64,000 bases of DNA from the NCBI RefSeq assembly GCF_000513895.2, contig NZ_CP165782.1, forward strand, positions 2,232,001-2,296,000, read 5' to 3'. Shown here one piece after another: positions 33,215 to 46,901 of the stretch. Each line of letters starts with the position of its first letter. Position 1 is the stretch's first letter. The translations under genes and the position numbers were made by a program. This stretch comes from Ensifer sp. WSM1721. Its GTDB lineage: Bacteria > Pseudomonadota > Alphaproteobacteria > Rhizobiales > Rhizobiaceae. The notes below the pieces were generated by a model, which made no database searches, was not told the DNA's origin, and worked only from the letters and a program-made list of their open reading frames with translations.

Positions 33215-33508
33215 CTAGCCGAGCGTACCGATCAGCTCCCGATAGGCCGCTTCGGGGAAAGCCTTCAACGTGCGCGTGCGCACATTGCCGTTCATGCCGA
33301 GGGTCAAGGCGAACCGCGCAGCCACCGCGTCGTCCGGCGCTTCGCAGACCGCGACCATGTCGTATTCGCCCATGGTCAGATAGAACTCCTTGAAGGAGCC
33401 GCCCATCTCCTGAAGCAGCTTCTTGGCCGCATCGAGCCGCCGAGGAGATTCACGTACGTTTTTAATACCCTGCTCGGTCCAATTGAGAAGTACGACGTAA
33501 GTGGTCAT
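33215..33508 (-). CDS. GYD domain-containing protein
   Basis: A 97-residue protein of the GYD family, a small dimeric ferredoxin-like fold: TYVVLLNWTEQGIKNVRESP, LTMGEYDMVAVCEAPDD and ALTLGMNGNVRTRTLKAF. The start at 33506-33508 follows GGGAGGTGTGAT. The function of the family is not established. It lies between the second mosaic element and the rpoD terminator. Confidence 0.85.
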   Translation of the reverse strand: MTTYVVLLNWTEQGIKNVRESPRRLDAAKKLLQEMGGSFKEFYLTMGEYDMVAVCEAPDDAVAARFALTLGMNGNVRTRTLKAFPEAAYRELIGTLG

Positions 33509-33820
33509 ATCACACCTCCCGTAGAGCCATCCCGCCTTCGAAGAAAGGCGGCCAAGATGCTCCGATTTCGAAAGGGCTAGAGCGCTTTTGCGCCTCGAGT
33601 GCCGGCGCGGTGCTCTACAGCCTTGATGCCTACATGGCGCGTGCTGCCAGCGGAAAGATGCCCGGCAGAATGTTCCACTTAGACAGGAAAGGCTCAGGCA
33701 CAACTGGACGCCTGCGGGTGCAAATACGTCTCTCGCACTGCAAACCAGTGCCCCTTCGCTGCAAGCCGCAAAGTATAGTCCCGCCGCCGGGGGCGAACAA
33801 GCAACGATACCGCGGCCGCG

Positions 33821-33853
33821 AAAAGAAAGAGCCGGGCGCAAGGGCCCGGCTCC
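33821..33853 (-). terminator. Rho-independent terminator of rpoD
   Basis: On the minus strand, GAGCCGGGC and GCCCGGCTC form a GC-rich stem (loop CCTTGC), followed by TTTCTTTT. It lies about 30 bases after the rpoD stop codon. Confidence 0.85.
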
Positions 33854-33883
33854 ACTCTTTTGGCGTCGGTAGAAAACCGGCGA

Positions 33884-35941
<2,058 letters not shown>

Positions 35942-36503
35942 TTATTCGTCGCTTTCCTTGTCGCAACCGGCCTGCGCCCGGTGCCAATGCCGCTCGGAGG
36001 TCCGGGCACGCCGCGTACCCGCCACCGCTTCATTTCCCCTGACGTAACGGGATGATGTTTAATTCCTGATTAACCACGACAGCGATCGCGGTTGAACGGG
36101 CAAGCTTCGACAGTCCTGCCACTGAAACGTCCCTGGCATGATTTCCTATCCGCCGTACCATGTCGCCATTTCTGCTTGAAATGGTGATTCCCAGAATTTT
36201 TGATCCCGTCAAGCGTTTCCGGTGAAAAACCGCGCAAATCGGCAAAAAACGCTGACTGGCGGGGTTTTGTGCTGTTTATCAGCTTTCGCTCAACATGTAG
36301 GTGCGACCCGAAGAAAGACAAGAGCCGCCCTGGTTTTCCCGGGACCAAGCAATAAAAACTGGCGCGAAATGGGCGGCGCGACCGCCACAAACAGCGAACG
36401 CAAAAATATTCCACCGAAATTGGTGTTGGGGGCGCCATTTCGCAATAGCGTTCCGCTTCTCGGCTTGTCGCTCGACCAATCACAGAGAACTTGCCGGCGC
36501 GCC
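35942..36503. promoter_or_regulatory. Long upstream region of rpoD
   Basis: About 560 bases between tdh (stop at 36504) and rpoD, both on the minus strand. It must hold the rpoD promoter(s) and perhaps a leader RNA. Short frames in it have no domain or ribosome site. The AT-rich parts around 36045-36070 and 36200-36300 are the likeliest promoter positions. No tdh terminator hairpin with a T-run was recognised. Confidence 0.45.
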
Positions 36504-37538
36504 CTACCAGTCCATCACCACCTTGCCGGAATTGCCGGAGCGCATGGCCTCGAAGCCGTCGCGGAAGTCGTCGATGCCGATGCGATGGGTGATGATCGGC
36601 GAGAGGTCGAGCCCACCCTGGACGAAGGCGATCATCTTGTACCAGGTCTCGAACATCTCGCGACCATAGATGCCCTTCAGGTTGAGCATCTTGAAGATGA
36701 CCTTGTTCCAGTCGATCTCGAATCCCGCCGGCGCAATGCCGAGGATCGCGATCTTGCCGCCATTGTTCATCTTGTCGATCATGTCGCGGAAGGCGGGCGC
36801 GGCGCCCGACATCTCCAGCCCGACGTCGAAGCCCTCGGTCATGCCGATCGACCGCATCACGTCGGCGAGATTTTCCTTCGATGCGTCGACGACGTGGTCG
36901 ATCCCCACCTTGCGCGCGAGATCGAGACGGACGGGGTTGATGTCGGTTATCACCACCTTGCGGGCGCCCGAGCGCTTGGCGACCATCGCGCCCATGATGC
37001 CGATCGGCCCGGCGCCGGTGACCAGCACATCCTCACCGACGAGATCGAAGGAGAGCGCCGTGTGCACGGCATTGCCGAAAGGATCGAAGATGGCGGCGAT
37101 CTCGTCCGGCACGTCATCCGGGATCGACACGACGTTATACTCCGGCAGGCAGACAAACTCGGCGAAGGAGCCGGGGCGGTTGACGCCGACACCAAGGGTA
37201 TTGCGGCAGAGATGTCCCCTCCCCGCGCGGCAGTTGCGGCACTTGCCGCAGACGATATGGCCTTCGCCGGAAACCCGCTCGCCGACATGATGCTTGGTGA
37301 CGGCCGAGCCGACTTCGGCGATCTCGCCCATGAATTCGTGTCCGACGACCATCGGCACGGGAATAGTCTTCTGCGCCCACTGATCCCAGTTCCAGATGTG
37401 AACGTCGGTGCCGCAGATCGCCGATTTCTCGACCCGGATCAGAACGTCGTTCGGCCCGATCTCCGGCACCGGAACGCGCTCCATCCAAAGCCCGACCTCC
37501 GGCTTCGTCTTGACCAGCGCCTTCATCATGTTGGTCAT
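36504..37538 (-). CDS. tdh: L-threonine 3-dehydrogenase
   Basis: A 344-residue zinc-dependent medium-chain dehydrogenase oxidising threonine to 2-amino-3-ketobutyrate with NAD+. Catalytic zinc ligands are in [14 protein letters not shown] and [10 protein letters not shown]; structural zinc cysteines are in [15 protein letters not shown]; the NAD-binding segment is [17 protein letters not shown]. The next gene upstream, kbl, encodes the partner enzyme that splits the product into glycine and acetyl-CoA; the gap is 40 bases, so the two form the threonine-degradation operon kbl-tdh. Confidence 0.95.
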   Translation of the reverse strand: MTNMMKALVKTKPEVGLWMERVPVPEIGPNDVLIRVEKSAICGTDVHIWNWDQWAQKTIPVPMVVGHEFMGEIAEVGSAVTKHHVGERVSGEGHIVCGKCRNCRAGRGHLCRNTLGVGVNRPGSFAEFVCLPEYNVVSIPDDVPDEIAAIFDPFGNAVHTALSFDLVGEDVLVTGAGPIGIMGAMVAKRSGARKVVITDINPVRLDLARKVGIDHVVDASKENLADVMRSIGMTEGFDVGLEMSGAAPAFRDMIDKMNNGGKIAILGIAPAGFEIDWNKVIFKMLNLKGIYGREMFETWYKMIAFVQGGLDLSPIITHRIGIDDFRDGFEAMRSGNSGKVVMDW

Positions 37539-37578
37539 CGTATGGTCCTCGCCCTGCCCCTCACCCTAGCCCTGCCCC

Positions 37579-38766
37579 TCAAATCACACCCAACTCCCGT
37601 CCGACCTCCTCGAATACGGCGATCGCGCGGCGCACATCCTTCTCGCTGTGGGCGGCCGACATCTGGGTGCGGATGCGCGCCTGGCCTCGCGGCACGACCG
37701 GGAAAGAGAAGCCGATGACATAGACGCCCTTCTCCAGCATGCGCGCCGCCACCTCTTGCGCCAGTGCCGCGTCGCCGAGCATGACCGGTATGATCGGGTG
37801 CCCCTCGCCGGCGAGCGTAAAGCCGAGCTTCGACATCTCGGCCCGGAAGAGCGCCGCGTTGGCATAGAGCCGGTCGCGAAGAGCATCGCCGTGTTCGATC
37901 AGCTCGAAGACCCTGAGCGAAGCGGCGGCGATCACCGGGGCGAGCGTGTTCGAAAACAGATAGGGCCGCGAGCGCTGGCGCAGCCAGTCGACGATCTCGG
38001 CCTTTGCCGAGGTATAGCCGCCGGAAGCGCCACCGAGCGCCTTGCCGAGCGTGCCGGTGATGATGTCGATCCGGCCCTCGACGCCGCAATGTTCCGCGGA
38101 GCCGCGGCCATGCTTGCCGACGAAGCCGACCGCGTGGCTATCGTCGACCATGACCATCGCGCCGTATTTTTCCGCAAGATCGCAGACGCCCTTGAGATTG
38201 GCGATGATGCCGTCCATCGAGAAGACGCCATCGGTAGCGATGAGCTTGAAGCGGCTGCCTTCGGCCTTCTTCAACTCCTCTTCGAGTGCCGCCATGTCAT
38301 TGTTGGCATAGCGGAAGCGCTTGGCCTTCGAGAGGCGTACGCCATCGATGATCGAGGCGTGATTCAGCGCATCCGAAATGACCGCGTCCTCTTCGCCGAG
38401 CAGCGTCTCGAACAGCCCTCCATTGGCATCGAAACAGGAGGAATAGAGAATCGTGTCCTCCATGCCGAGGAAGGACGAGATTCGCGCCTCGAGCTGCTTA
38501 TGCTCCTCCTGGGTGCCGCAGATGAAGCGCACCGACGCCATGCCGTAGCCGTAACGGTCGAGCGCCTTCTTCGCCGCCTCGGCAAGCTCTTCGTTATCGG
38601 CAAGGCCGAGATAGTTGTTGGCGCAGAAATTCAGGACGCGCTTGCCGGAAGAAACTTCGATCTCGCCCGCCTGCTTGGAGGTGATGACGCGCTCGGATTT
38701 ATAAAGGCCGGCCTGCTTCAGGTCCTCGAGTTCGGAACGGAGGTGGGAGAGGAAGGCAGAGGTCAT
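37579..38766 (-). CDS. kbl: 2-amino-3-ketobutyrate coenzyme A ligase (glycine C-acetyltransferase)
   Basis: A 395-residue PLP enzyme of the alpha-oxoamine synthase family. It cleaves 2-amino-3-ketobutyrate with CoA to glycine and acetyl-CoA. Key parts: [47 protein letters not shown] and the PLP lysine in [13 protein letters not shown]. The start at 38764-38766 gives the normal N-terminus ([20 protein letters not shown]); a longer frame upstream is unlikely. It lies directly upstream of tdh. It is a paralogue of the hemA product at 17604-18887; the two differ in the active-site segments quoted. Confidence 0.95.
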   Translation of the reverse strand: MTSAFLSHLRSELEDLKQAGLYKSERVITSKQAGEIEVSSGKRVLNFCANNYLGLADNEELAEAAKKALDRYGYGMASVRFICGTQEEHKQLEARISSFLGMEDTILYSSCFDANGGLFETLLGEEDAVISDALNHASIIDGVRLSKAKRFRYANNDMAALEEELKKAEGSRFKLIATDGVFSMDGIIANLKGVCDLAEKYGAMVMVDDSHAVGFVGKHGRGSAEHCGVEGRIDIITGTLGKALGGASGGYTSAKAEIVDWLRQRSRPYLFSNTLAPVIAAASLRVFELIEHGDALRDRLYANAALFRAEMSKLGFTLAGEGHPIIPVMLGDAALAQEVAARMLEKGVYVIGFSFPVVPRGQARIRTQMSAAHSEKDVRRAIAVFEEVGRELGVI

Positions 38767-38921
38767 GGGCGGGCCGCTTTCGAAAACAAAGAGGAGTTTG
38801 TCTAGACAAATAGCACGGTAGGTCTCGACGCGCAGCAAATTCTCGCCGCATTGTCGAGGCGAAGCACACAGGATTCAAGCATCTTCCGCGCCGTGAGTGA
38901 CCCAACAAGCGCAGCAGACAC

Positions 38922-40790
38922 TCAGTCAGCCCCATCCTCGAACGCATCAATGACCGCGAGGAAAGCCTGTCCATACTTCTCCCTTTTGCTTTCACCGACC
39001 CCCGGGATATCGAGCAGGTCGTCGAAATCGCGCGGACGCCGCTTGGCGAGCGCAATCAAGGTCATATCCGGGAAAACCACATAGGGCGGCACGTCCATCT
39101 CGCGGGCGATCGACAGCCGCTCGGCGCGGAGCAGCTCGAAGAGCTCCAGGTCGGAGCCCGCCAGATCCGAACGCTCGCGGGCGGCCGCCGATTTCTGTCC
39201 CCGCGCCGCCTTGCCGGAGGCGGGCCGGTCCTTGCGGAAGAGCACCTGCCGCTCCCGTCTGAAGACACTGCGCGCCTCCGGCTCGAGCTTGAGCGCTCCG
39301 AAGGCCGCGTGATCCACGGTAATAAGACCGGCGGCGAGCAACTGCCGGAAGACCGACTGCCACGTGCGGGCCGGCAGGTCCTTGCCGGCACCGAAGACCG
39401 GCATGTCGACATGGCCGAAGCGCTCTGTCTTTTCATTGACGGCGCCCATCAGCACGTCGATCAAATGGCCGGTGCCGAAACGCTCGCCGGTCCGGTACAC
39501 GGCGGCGAGCGCCTTGATCGCCGCGTCCGTACCGTCCCAGGTTTCGACCGGCTTCAGGCAGGTGTCGCAATGACCGCAGCCGCCGGGATGGGCCTCGCCG
39601 AAATGCGCCAGGATCGCCTGCCGCCGGCAACCCGCCGTCTCGCAGATCGCCAGCAACGCGTTGAGCTTCGATCTTTCGATACGCTTGATCTCCTCCGGTG
39701 AGCCGCCCTCGTCGATCATCCGCCGGCGCTGGATGACATCGGCCATGCCATAGGCCATCCAGACTTCGGAGGGCAGCCCGTCGCGCCCCGCCCTCCCAGT
39801 CTCCTGATAATAGGCCTCGACCGAACCCGGCAGGTCGAGATGGGCGACGTAGCGCACGTCCGGCTTGTCGATCCCCATGCCGAATGCGACCGTGGCGACG
39901 AGGCACAAATTCTCCTCCTTCAAGAATGCGTCCTGATGCGCATCACGCAGCGCCCGGTCCATGCCGGCATGATAGGGAAGCGCGCGGATCCCTTGCGCGT
40001 TCAGCCATTCCGCTGTGTCCTCGACCTTGGCACGCGAAAGGCAATAGACGATGCCGCTTGCATCCTTGAAGCGCTTCAGGAAGCGCAGGAGCTGCTGGCG
40101 CGGCTGGTCACGCTCGACGATCTCGTAGGCGATGTTGGGCCGGTCGAAGCTCGAGGTGAAAACCCGCGCACGGGTCAGCGCCAGCCGCTCGACAATATCG
40201 TCGCGCGTGTGCGGATCTGCGGTCGCGGTCAACGCAATGCGCGGCACGCCGGGAAAGCGCGACGCGAGGCAATCGAGGCCGCGATATTCGGGACGGAAAT
40301 CGTGCCCCCATTGCGACACGCAGTGCGCCTCATCGATCGCGAAGAGGGCAATATCGATGTCGGCGATCATCTCGGCGAAGCCGTCGGTGACGGCGCGCTC
40401 CGGCGTGACATAGAGCAGGTCGAGTGCCCCCGACGCAAGCGCCCGACGAACGGCGATCGCCTCCTCGCGCGTGAGCGAAGAGTTGAGCGCCGCGGCCCGA
40501 ATGCCGAGCTGCTTCAGCGCCTCCACCTGGTCGCGCATGAGCGCGATCAACGGCGAGACGACGATGCCGACGCCCCTGCGGCAGAGCGCAGGAACCTGGA
40601 AGCACAGCGACTTGCCGGCCCCGGTCGGAAAGAGCACGACGGCATCGCCGCCCGCTACCACATGTTCGATGACCGCCTGCTGCTCACCGCGAAAGGCGGA
40701 ATAGCCATAGACACGTTTGAGGACGTCCAAGGGATTAGGGGCGCCTTCCGCTTCGAAAAAGCGTGCGGTGGAATTGTGGTTTTCGGGCAT
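38922..40790 (-). CDS. recQ: ATP-dependent DNA helicase RecQ
   Basis: A 622-residue 3'-5' helicase of recombination and repair. Helicase motifs: [17 protein letters not shown] (I), [20 protein letters not shown] (II), [15 protein letters not shown] (III) and the late motif [14 protein letters not shown] (VI). A zinc-binding subdomain follows ([17 protein letters not shown], then CGHCDTC). The protein ends with an HRDC domain ([20 protein letters not shown], then [20 protein letters not shown]). Length and order match full RecQ. It lies between dnaG and kbl on the same strand. Confidence 0.95.
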   Translation of the reverse strand: MPENHNSTARFFEAEGAPNPLDVLKRVYGYSAFRGEQQAVIEHVVAGGDAVVLFPTGAGKSLCFQVPALCRRGVGIVVSPLIALMRDQVEALKQLGIRAAALNSSLTREEAIAVRRALASGALDLLYVTPERAVTDGFAEMIADIDIALFAIDEAHCVSQWGHDFRPEYRGLDCLASRFPGVPRIALTATADPHTRDDIVERLALTRARVFTSSFDRPNIAYEIVERDQPRQQLLRFLKRFKDASGIVYCLSRAKVEDTAEWLNAQGIRALPYHAGMDRALRDAHQDAFLKEENLCLVATVAFGMGIDKPDVRYVAHLDLPGSVEAYYQETGRAGRDGLPSEVWMAYGMADVIQRRRMIDEGGSPEEIKRIERSKLNALLAICETAGCRRQAILAHFGEAHPGGCGHCDTCLKPVETWDGTDAAIKALAAVYRTGERFGTGHLIDVLMGAVNEKTERFGHVDMPVFGAGKDLPARTWQSVFRQLLAAGLITVDHAAFGALKLEPEARSVFRRERQVLFRKDRPASGKAARGQKSAAARERSDLAGSDLELFELLRAERLSIAREMDVPPYVVFPDMTLIALAKRRPRDFDDLLDIPGVGESKREKYGQAFLAVIDAFEDGAD

Positions 40791-40945
40791 GGAATCGCTT
40801 TCGTCGGGGCGCTGAGTATGGAGTCACGGAGAGCCAGTGCAAAGAGGTGGAGCTGACCCTTTACGCTGCCCTCTCCTCGCAAGGGGGCCCGGCTGCGGCG
40901 AGAAGATGCCAGCAGGCGGATGAGTGACCATCCCACGCGCCGCCG

Positions 40946-42937
40946 CTACCGCGCCGCCGGCCCCTTGACCCGCCCGGAAAGCACCCCAAAACCTTCGACG
41001 ATCGCTTCGAGCTTGTCCATCCGGTGGAGCTCGAGTTGCACCTCCTCCATGGCGCGCACGAGCCGCTGGCCCAGCTCCGCATCCTCGGTGGCCGCAGCCT
41101 CGGCGATCTCGCGTTCCAGCTCCCGCTTCTGCCAGAGCAGCGCCTTGGTGCGCCGGTGGAGCGTGAGGGCCTGCAGATAACCCTCCCGCGCATCCTCTGG
41201 TGCTGCCGCGGCCGTCGCGGTCCAGAGGCGCGCATAGCGGACCTGCTGATCGAGCGCGCCGATCAGCGCGCCGAAGCCCTCGGCTTCGAGTTGTTCCATG
41301 AGGCTTTCCCGCGTCAGGCGCGGCCCGCTCGCCGCCGCAGCGTTCAAGACTGCGGCCCAGCAGCGCTGCAGATCGCGATGGTCGAACTCGATCGTGGCGA
41401 TCTCGTCATATTCGTCGAATAGCAATTGCGGGTGGTTGACGATGGTGAGCGCGAGCACGCTCTCGCGAAGCAGCGGCACGGCCTGCTGACCGCTGACGAG
41501 CGACGAGCGCGCCAGGCGATCGGAGATCGAAACCGGCCCGGTATTCCGGTCGCCGGCATTCCGGAAACCGCCGCCGCCCTGTCGTCCACCACCTTGCCGC
41601 CCGCCTCGGTCGAATGGCCGACGTTCGCCCCTGAACGGCGCGCTCCCTTGCAGGAATGCATTCAGCCGGTCGCGCATGTCCTGGCCGTAGTGACGGCGCA
41701 CGCTCTCGTCCGCGATGACCGACGTCACCTGCCTCAGGCGCGCTTCGAGCTCGGCTCGCTTCTCCGGCGTGTCGAATTCGCCGCCCTGGATCTCGCGCAG
41801 CCAGACCATGTCGGCAAGCGAGCGAGCATTGCCGAGCACCTTGTCGAAGGGCTCGCGCCCCTCGTGGCGCACGAGGTCGTCCGGATCCTTGCCGTCCGGC
41901 AGCATGGCGAAGCGCACGGAGCGGCCGGGTTTCAGATGCGGCAGCGCCAGGTCGACGGCACGATTGGCGGCGCGGATGCCGGCACCGTCGCCATCGAAAC
42001 AGAGCATCGGCTGCGACGTCATCTTCCAGAGAAGATCGAGCTGGTTCTCGGTGAGCGCCGTGCCGAGCGGCGCCACGGCATTCTCGATGCCTGCCTGGTG
42101 GAGGGCGATCACGTCCATATAGCCTTCGACGGCGATGATCGTGCCCGCACCCTCGGCGCCTTGCGAAGCCCGCCGGGCGCGCGCGAAATTGAAGAGAACG
42201 TTGCCTTTATGAAAGAGCTCCGTCTCGTTCGAGTTCAGATATTTAGCCGACGCATCGGGCGACATGGCACGCCCGCCGAAAGCGATCACTTTTTCGCGGG
42301 CGGAAGGGATCGGGAACATGATCCGGTCGCGGAAGCGATCATAGGAAACCGGTATGTCCGGACCATGCACGACCAGGCCGCAAGCCTCGATCTGCTCCTT
42401 GCCGACACCCTTGCCGGCGAGAAATTCCTTGAGCGCATTGCGGCTGTCGGGCGCATAGCCGAGACGAAACGTCTCGATCGTCCGGCCGGTCAGTCCGCGC
42501 TCGCGCAGGTAGGCGCGCGCCTTCGCGCCGTTGGCAGTCTGGAGTTGATCCTGGAAGAACTGCGTCGCTAGTTCCATGACGTCGAGCAGGTTCATCCGTT
42601 CCTTTTCCCGCCGCTCGGCCTGTGGATCCGGCTGCGGCATCGGAACACCCGCCATGTCGGCGATCTGCTGTACGGCTTCAGGAAAGCTCAAGCCTTCGAG
42701 ATCGGTCAGAAAACGGAAGTGATCGCCGGAAACGCCGCAACCGAAGCAATGATAGCGGCCCTTGCGGTCCTCGCAGTGGAAGCTTGGGGACTTTTCGCCA
42801 TGAAAGGGGCAGCAGGCCCAATAGTCGCCGCGCGACACATTGGTCTTGCGCCGGTCCCAGGCGACGCGCTTGCCGATCACGTCCGATATCGGAACGCGGT
42901 CGCGTATCTCGTCAAGGAAGGACGGTGAAAAGCGCAT
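40946..42937 (-). CDS. dnaG: DNA primase DnaG
   Basis: A 663-residue primase that makes RNA primers for replication. The N-terminal CHC2 zinc finger is CCPFHGEKSPSFHCEDRK, then YHCFGCG. The TOPRIM core carries IIAVEGYMDVIALHQAG and the acidic metal-binding segment LCFDGDGAG. The C-terminal region, rich in Ala/Arg/Glu helices after a Gly-rich linker (GGRQGGGRQGGGGFRNAG), should bind DnaB helicase. The ATG at 42935-42937 begins the usual RFSPSFLDEIRDRVP; a 32-codon upstream extension is not family-like. It belongs to the yqeY-dnaG block, although rpoD is three genes away. Confidence 0.95.
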   Translation of the reverse strand: MRFSPSFLDEIRDRVPISDVIGKRVAWDRRKTNVSRGDYWACCPFHGEKSPSFHCEDRKGRYHCFGCGVSGDHFRFLTDLEGLSFPEAVQQIADMAGVPMPQPDPQAERREKERMNLLDVMELATQFFQDQLQTANGAKARAYLRERGLTGRTIETFRLGYAPDSRNALKEFLAGKGVGKEQIEACGLVVHGPDIPVSYDRFRDRIMFPIPSAREKVIAFGGRAMSPDASAKYLNSNETELFHKGNVLFNFARARRASQGAEGAGTIIAVEGYMDVIALHQAGIENAVAPLGTALTENQLDLLWKMTSQPMLCFDGDGAGIRAANRAVDLALPHLKPGRSVRFAMLPDGKDPDDLVRHEGREPFDKVLGNARSLADMVWLREIQGGEFDTPEKRAELEARLRQVTSVIADESVRRHYGQDMRDRLNAFLQGSAPFRGERRPFDRGGRQGGGRQGGGGFRNAGDRNTGPVSISDRLARSSLVSGQQAVPLLRESVLALTIVNHPQLLFDEYDEIATIEFDHRDLQRCWAAVLNAAAASGPRLTRESLMEQLEAEGFGALIGALDQQVRYARLWTATAAAAPEDAREGYLQALTLHRRTKALLWQKRELEREIAEAAATEDAELGQRLVRAMEEVQLELHRMDKLEAIVEGFGVLSGRVKGPAAR

Positions 42938-43063
42938 GATTACCTCTAGCCAGCCTTCCATATAAGCGGCATGGCAGAAGGAAGCCACAGGCGCTCTGCG
43001 CCTTGCCCGCAATTCACAGGGCAGGAAAAGCAACGCCCGCTGCGAATGAGCGGGCGTGCGGAC

Positions 43064-43513
43064 TTACTTCAGCAATTCCTTGACCACGCCGGAGGCCTTG
43101 CCAAAGTCCATCTGGCCGGGATAGCGCTCCTTCAGCGCGTTCATGCACTTGCCCATGTCGCGAAGGCCGTGTGCTCCCGTCTCCGCGACGACCTTCGCGC
43201 AGACTTCCTTGACCTTCTCCTCGGAGAACTGCTCGGGCAGGAATTCGTTGATGATCGCAATTTCCTGCCGCTCCTGTTCGGCAAGCTCGGGGCGGCCGCC
43301 CTCGTCATAGACGCGGGCCGATTCCTCGCGCTGCTTGATCATCTTCGCAAGGATCTGCAGGATCTCGTCGTCGCCGACGGGGTCCTTGCCATGGCCACGA
43401 TTGGCAATGTCGCGGTCCTTGATCGCCGCCTGAATCAGCCGGACGGTCGAGGTGCGCCGTGTATCCTTGGCTTTGAGCGCCTCTTTCAGTGCGTTTGCGA
43501 AATGCTCGCGCAT
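43064..43513 (-). CDS. GatB/YqeY domain-containing protein
   Basis: A 149-residue YqeY-family protein, related to the C-terminal tRNA-interacting domain of GatB. It shows LIQAAIKDRDIANRG, KMIKQREESARVYDEGGRPE, QEIAIINEFLPEQFSEE and the end GKASGVVKELLK. It is thought to act in tRNA-dependent amidation or translation and often precedes dnaG. The ATG at 43511-43513 follows GGAGTGAAGAC. It is divergent from carA with a 330-base gap and lies 126 bases upstream of dnaG. Confidence 0.92.
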   Translation of the reverse strand: MREHFANALKEALKAKDTRRTSTVRLIQAAIKDRDIANRGHGKDPVGDDEILQILAKMIKQREESARVYDEGGRPELAEQERQEIAIINEFLPEQFSEEKVKEVCAKVVAETGAHGLRDMGKCMNALKERYPGQMDFGKASGVVKELLK

Positions 43514-43841
43514 GTCTTCACTCCATGTCGAAACCGGCCCCAGGCAAGCCTCAGGAGCCGGTCCGATTTTGCGTCGTTGTTGTCGTCGTCTTAACCAGTG
43601 CGGCAGGCACAATCAAACTTATTGCACAACCACTTGAATTATAAGGTATTTTATTTCCAAACAATTCACGGGAGCCCGGTTGACCCGGTCAAAGCCTTTG
43701 GCTATTTTCCGGCACCTGCACGAACATCGGCATGAACCTTTCTCTCGCGGGGCTTCCGCGCGCCATGCCGCATGCTATTTGAAATGGCGTTGAATCGGCC
43801 GGCTTTCAAGCCTCGCTTTCCGCCGCAACGGGATAGGAACG
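43514..43841. promoter_or_regulatory. Divergent promoter region, yqeY-like gene / carA
   Basis: A 328-base gap holding both promoters. The AT-rich stretch 43610-43665 (TTGCACAACCACTTGAATTA, then TAAGGTATTTTATTTCC) is the probable core. No carAB-type leader peptide or attenuator was identified. Confidence 0.45.
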
Positions 43842-45047
43842 ATGACCGCGACACCCGCATGGACAACCCAGAAACCCACCGCCCTTCTCGTTCTCTCCGA
43901 CGGCACGGTGATCGAAGGCAAGGGCATCGGCGCGACCGGCAAGGTTCAGGCCGAAGTCTGTTTCAACACGGCGCTAACCGGGTATCAGGAAATCCTCACC
44001 GACCCGTCCTATCTCGGCCAGATCGTCACCTTCACCTTCCCCCATATCGGCAATATCGGGACCAATGACGAGGACATCGAGGACCTGACGCCCGCAGCCC
44101 GCCAAGGCGCAGTCGGCGTCATCTTCAAGGCCGACATCACCGAGCCCTCCAACTACCGCGCCGCCAAGCACCTCGACACCTGGCTGAAGGCGCGCGGCAT
44201 CATCGGGCTCTGCGGCATCGACACGCGGGCGCTGACGGCCTGGATCCGCGAAAACGGCATGCCCAACGCCGTCATCGCCCACGACCCGGCCGGCGTGTTC
44301 GACATCGAAATGCTGAAGGCCGAGGCCAGGGCCTGGAGCGGTCTGGAGAGACTCGACCTTGCCAAGGTGGCGACCTCCGGCCAGTCCTATCGCTGGACCG
44401 AGAAGCCCTGGGTCTGGAACGAAGGTTATTCGACGCTCGGCGAGACCGATGCAGCCTATCACGTTGTCGCCCTCGACTACGGCGTCAAGCGTAACATCCT
44501 TCGCCTCTTCGCCGGCCTCAACTGCCGGGTGACGGTCGTTCCGGCGCAAACGAGCGCGGAAGAGGTGCTTGCCTTGAAGCCGGACGGCATCTTCCTGTCG
44601 AACGGCCCGGGGGACCCGGCGGCAACCGGCGAATATGCCGTGCCAGTAATCAAGGATCTGCTTAAGACCGACATCCCCGTCTTCGGCATCTGCCTCGGCC
44701 ACCAGATGCTGGCGCTGGCGCTCGGCGCCACAACCGAGAAGATGCATCAGGGCCACCACGGCGCCAACCACCCGGTAAAGGACCATACGACCGGCAAGGT
44801 CGAGATCGTCTCGATGAATCACGGCTTCGCGGTCGATTCGAAGTCGCTGCCGCAAGGCGTTGAAGAGACTCACATTTCGCTCTTCGATGGCAGCAATTGC
44901 GGCCTGCGCCTTGACGGCAAGCCGGTCTTCTCCGTGCAGCATCACCCGGAAGCCTCGCCCGGCCCGCAGGACAGTCATTACCTCTTCCGCCGCTTCCTCA
45001 ATCTCATCCGCGAGAAGAAGGGCGAGCCGGCGCTGGCCGAGCGCTGA
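43842..45047 (+). CDS. carA: Carbamoyl-phosphate synthase small subunit
   Basis: A 401-residue glutamine amidotransferase subunit. It hydrolyses glutamine and passes ammonia to CarB for carbamoyl phosphate, the precursor of arginine and pyrimidines. The N-terminal domain has TGYQEILTDPSYLGQIVTFT and SNYRAAKHLDTWL. The class I amidotransferase domain has GPGDPAA, the nucleophile cysteine in GICLGHQMLALALG, and His/Glu in FSVQHHPEASPGP. The start at 43842 follows GGGATAGGAACG. carB is not adjacent here, which is common in rhizobia. Confidence 0.96.
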   Translation: MTATPAWTTQKPTALLVLSDGTVIEGKGIGATGKVQAEVCFNTALTGYQEILTDPSYLGQIVTFTFPHIGNIGTNDEDIEDLTPAARQGAVGVIFKADITEPSNYRAAKHLDTWLKARGIIGLCGIDTRALTAWIRENGMPNAVIAHDPAGVFDIEMLKAEARAWSGLERLDLAKVATSGQSYRWTEKPWVWNEGYSTLGETDAAYHVVALDYGVKRNILRLFAGLNCRVTVVPAQTSAEEVLALKPDGIFLSNGPGDPAATGEYAVPVIKDLLKTDIPVFGICLGHQMLALALGATTEKMHQGHHGANHPVKDHTTGKVEIVSMNHGFAVDSKSLPQGVEETHISLFDGSNCGLRLDGKPVFSVQHHPEASPGPQDSHYLFRRFLNLIREKKGEPALAER

Positions 45048-45119
45048 GAGGAACGGCTGAGGGGGTGAGCGGCTAAGCTCCACCTGGATTTAGGCCCGCC
45101 TCGTTCCGGGCCTTTTGTT

Positions 45120-46010
45120 TCAGCCGTCGACGAACCGCTCCGCGATGAAATCAAGGACTGCGCGCACGGACGGCAACTGTCCGCGTCGGTGCGGCATCAG
45201 GATCGTGGTCGTCACCTTGCCCGCGGTCCAATCCGGAAGAATGCGGACGAGCGCGCCACTTTCGATCTCTTCCTCGCAAAGCTTGCCCGGCAAGGTGGTG
45301 ATGCCGAGCCCGGCCAAGGCAGCCTCGCGCAGAACACGAGATTCATCTGCGACGAAACGCGGCCGCGGGGAGATCGCAACAGTCGATCCGTCGGCGCGCT
45401 CCATCACCCACCCCTCGGAGCTGAACGAGGTGATCAGCCCCTCGTGGTGCTCGAGATCCTCCGGACTCTCGGGCACGCCGCTTCGCTCTAGATAAAGAGG
45501 TGAAGCGACGATCAATTTGGCCTGCGAGCCAAGGCGGCGCTGAACGAGGCCGGAATCCGGCAGCGGCGCAAAATGATCGCGCACCGCCAGGTCGAAGCCT
45601 TCCTGGATGATGTCGACGAAGCGGTCCGTCGCATGCAGCATGACGCGCACCTTGGGATAGGCGAGTGCAAGCTGCGGGAGCAGCGGCGCCAGCGACAGCT
45701 GCGCCGTCGGCACCGAAGCGGTGATCCGGACGGCCCCTGTCGGCTCAGCGAGCTTGCCTTTGACGACATTCTCCGCCGCTTCCGCCTCGACCAGCATCGC
45801 CGCCGCGTGGCGATAAAAATCCTCGCCGGTCTCTGTCACCGAGAAGCGGCGAGACGTGCGATTGATCAGGCGGACACCAAGGTCCCTTTCGAGCTCGGCC
45901 ACGCGCTTGCTGAGCGTCGACTTCGGCACGTTCAGCGCGCGCGCCGCTGGCGCAAAACCCTTGTGATCGACCACGTGGACGAAGAACGTGAAATCATTGA
46001 GATTGGCCAT
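45120..46010 (-). CDS. LysR-family transcriptional regulator
   Basis: A 296-residue regulator. Residues 1-60 are the LysR winged HTH (FVHVVDHKGFAPAARALNVP, SKSTLSKRVAELERDLGVRL), and the rest is the effector-binding domain (LSLAPLLPQLALAYPKVRVM). The ATG at 46008-46010 is preferred to the one three codons earlier because GGAGCTT lies just before it. It is transcribed divergently from an SDR gene 110 bases away, the classic arrangement for a LysR protein controlling that operon. The inducer is unknown. Confidence 0.9.
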   Translation of the reverse strand: MANLNDFTFFVHVVDHKGFAPAARALNVPKSTLSKRVAELERDLGVRLINRTSRRFSVTETGEDFYRHAAAMLVEAEAAENVVKGKLAEPTGAVRITASVPTAQLSLAPLLPQLALAYPKVRVMLHATDRFVDIIQEGFDLAVRDHFAPLPDSGLVQRRLGSQAKLIVASPLYLERSGVPESPEDLEHHEGLITSFSSEGWVMERADGSTVAISPRPRFVADESRVLREAALAGLGITTLPGKLCEEEIESGALVRILPDWTAGKVTTTILMPHRRGQLPSVRAVLDFIAERFVDG

Positions 46011-46012
46011 AA

Positions 46013-46882
<870 letters not shown>

Positions 46883-46901
46883 ACCATTTTTTGAGGAACG
46901 A

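Noticed and set aside
36070..36483. 137-codon minus-strand frame upstream of rpoD
   Set aside because: Composition and start are poor; it is more likely the rpoD leader region.
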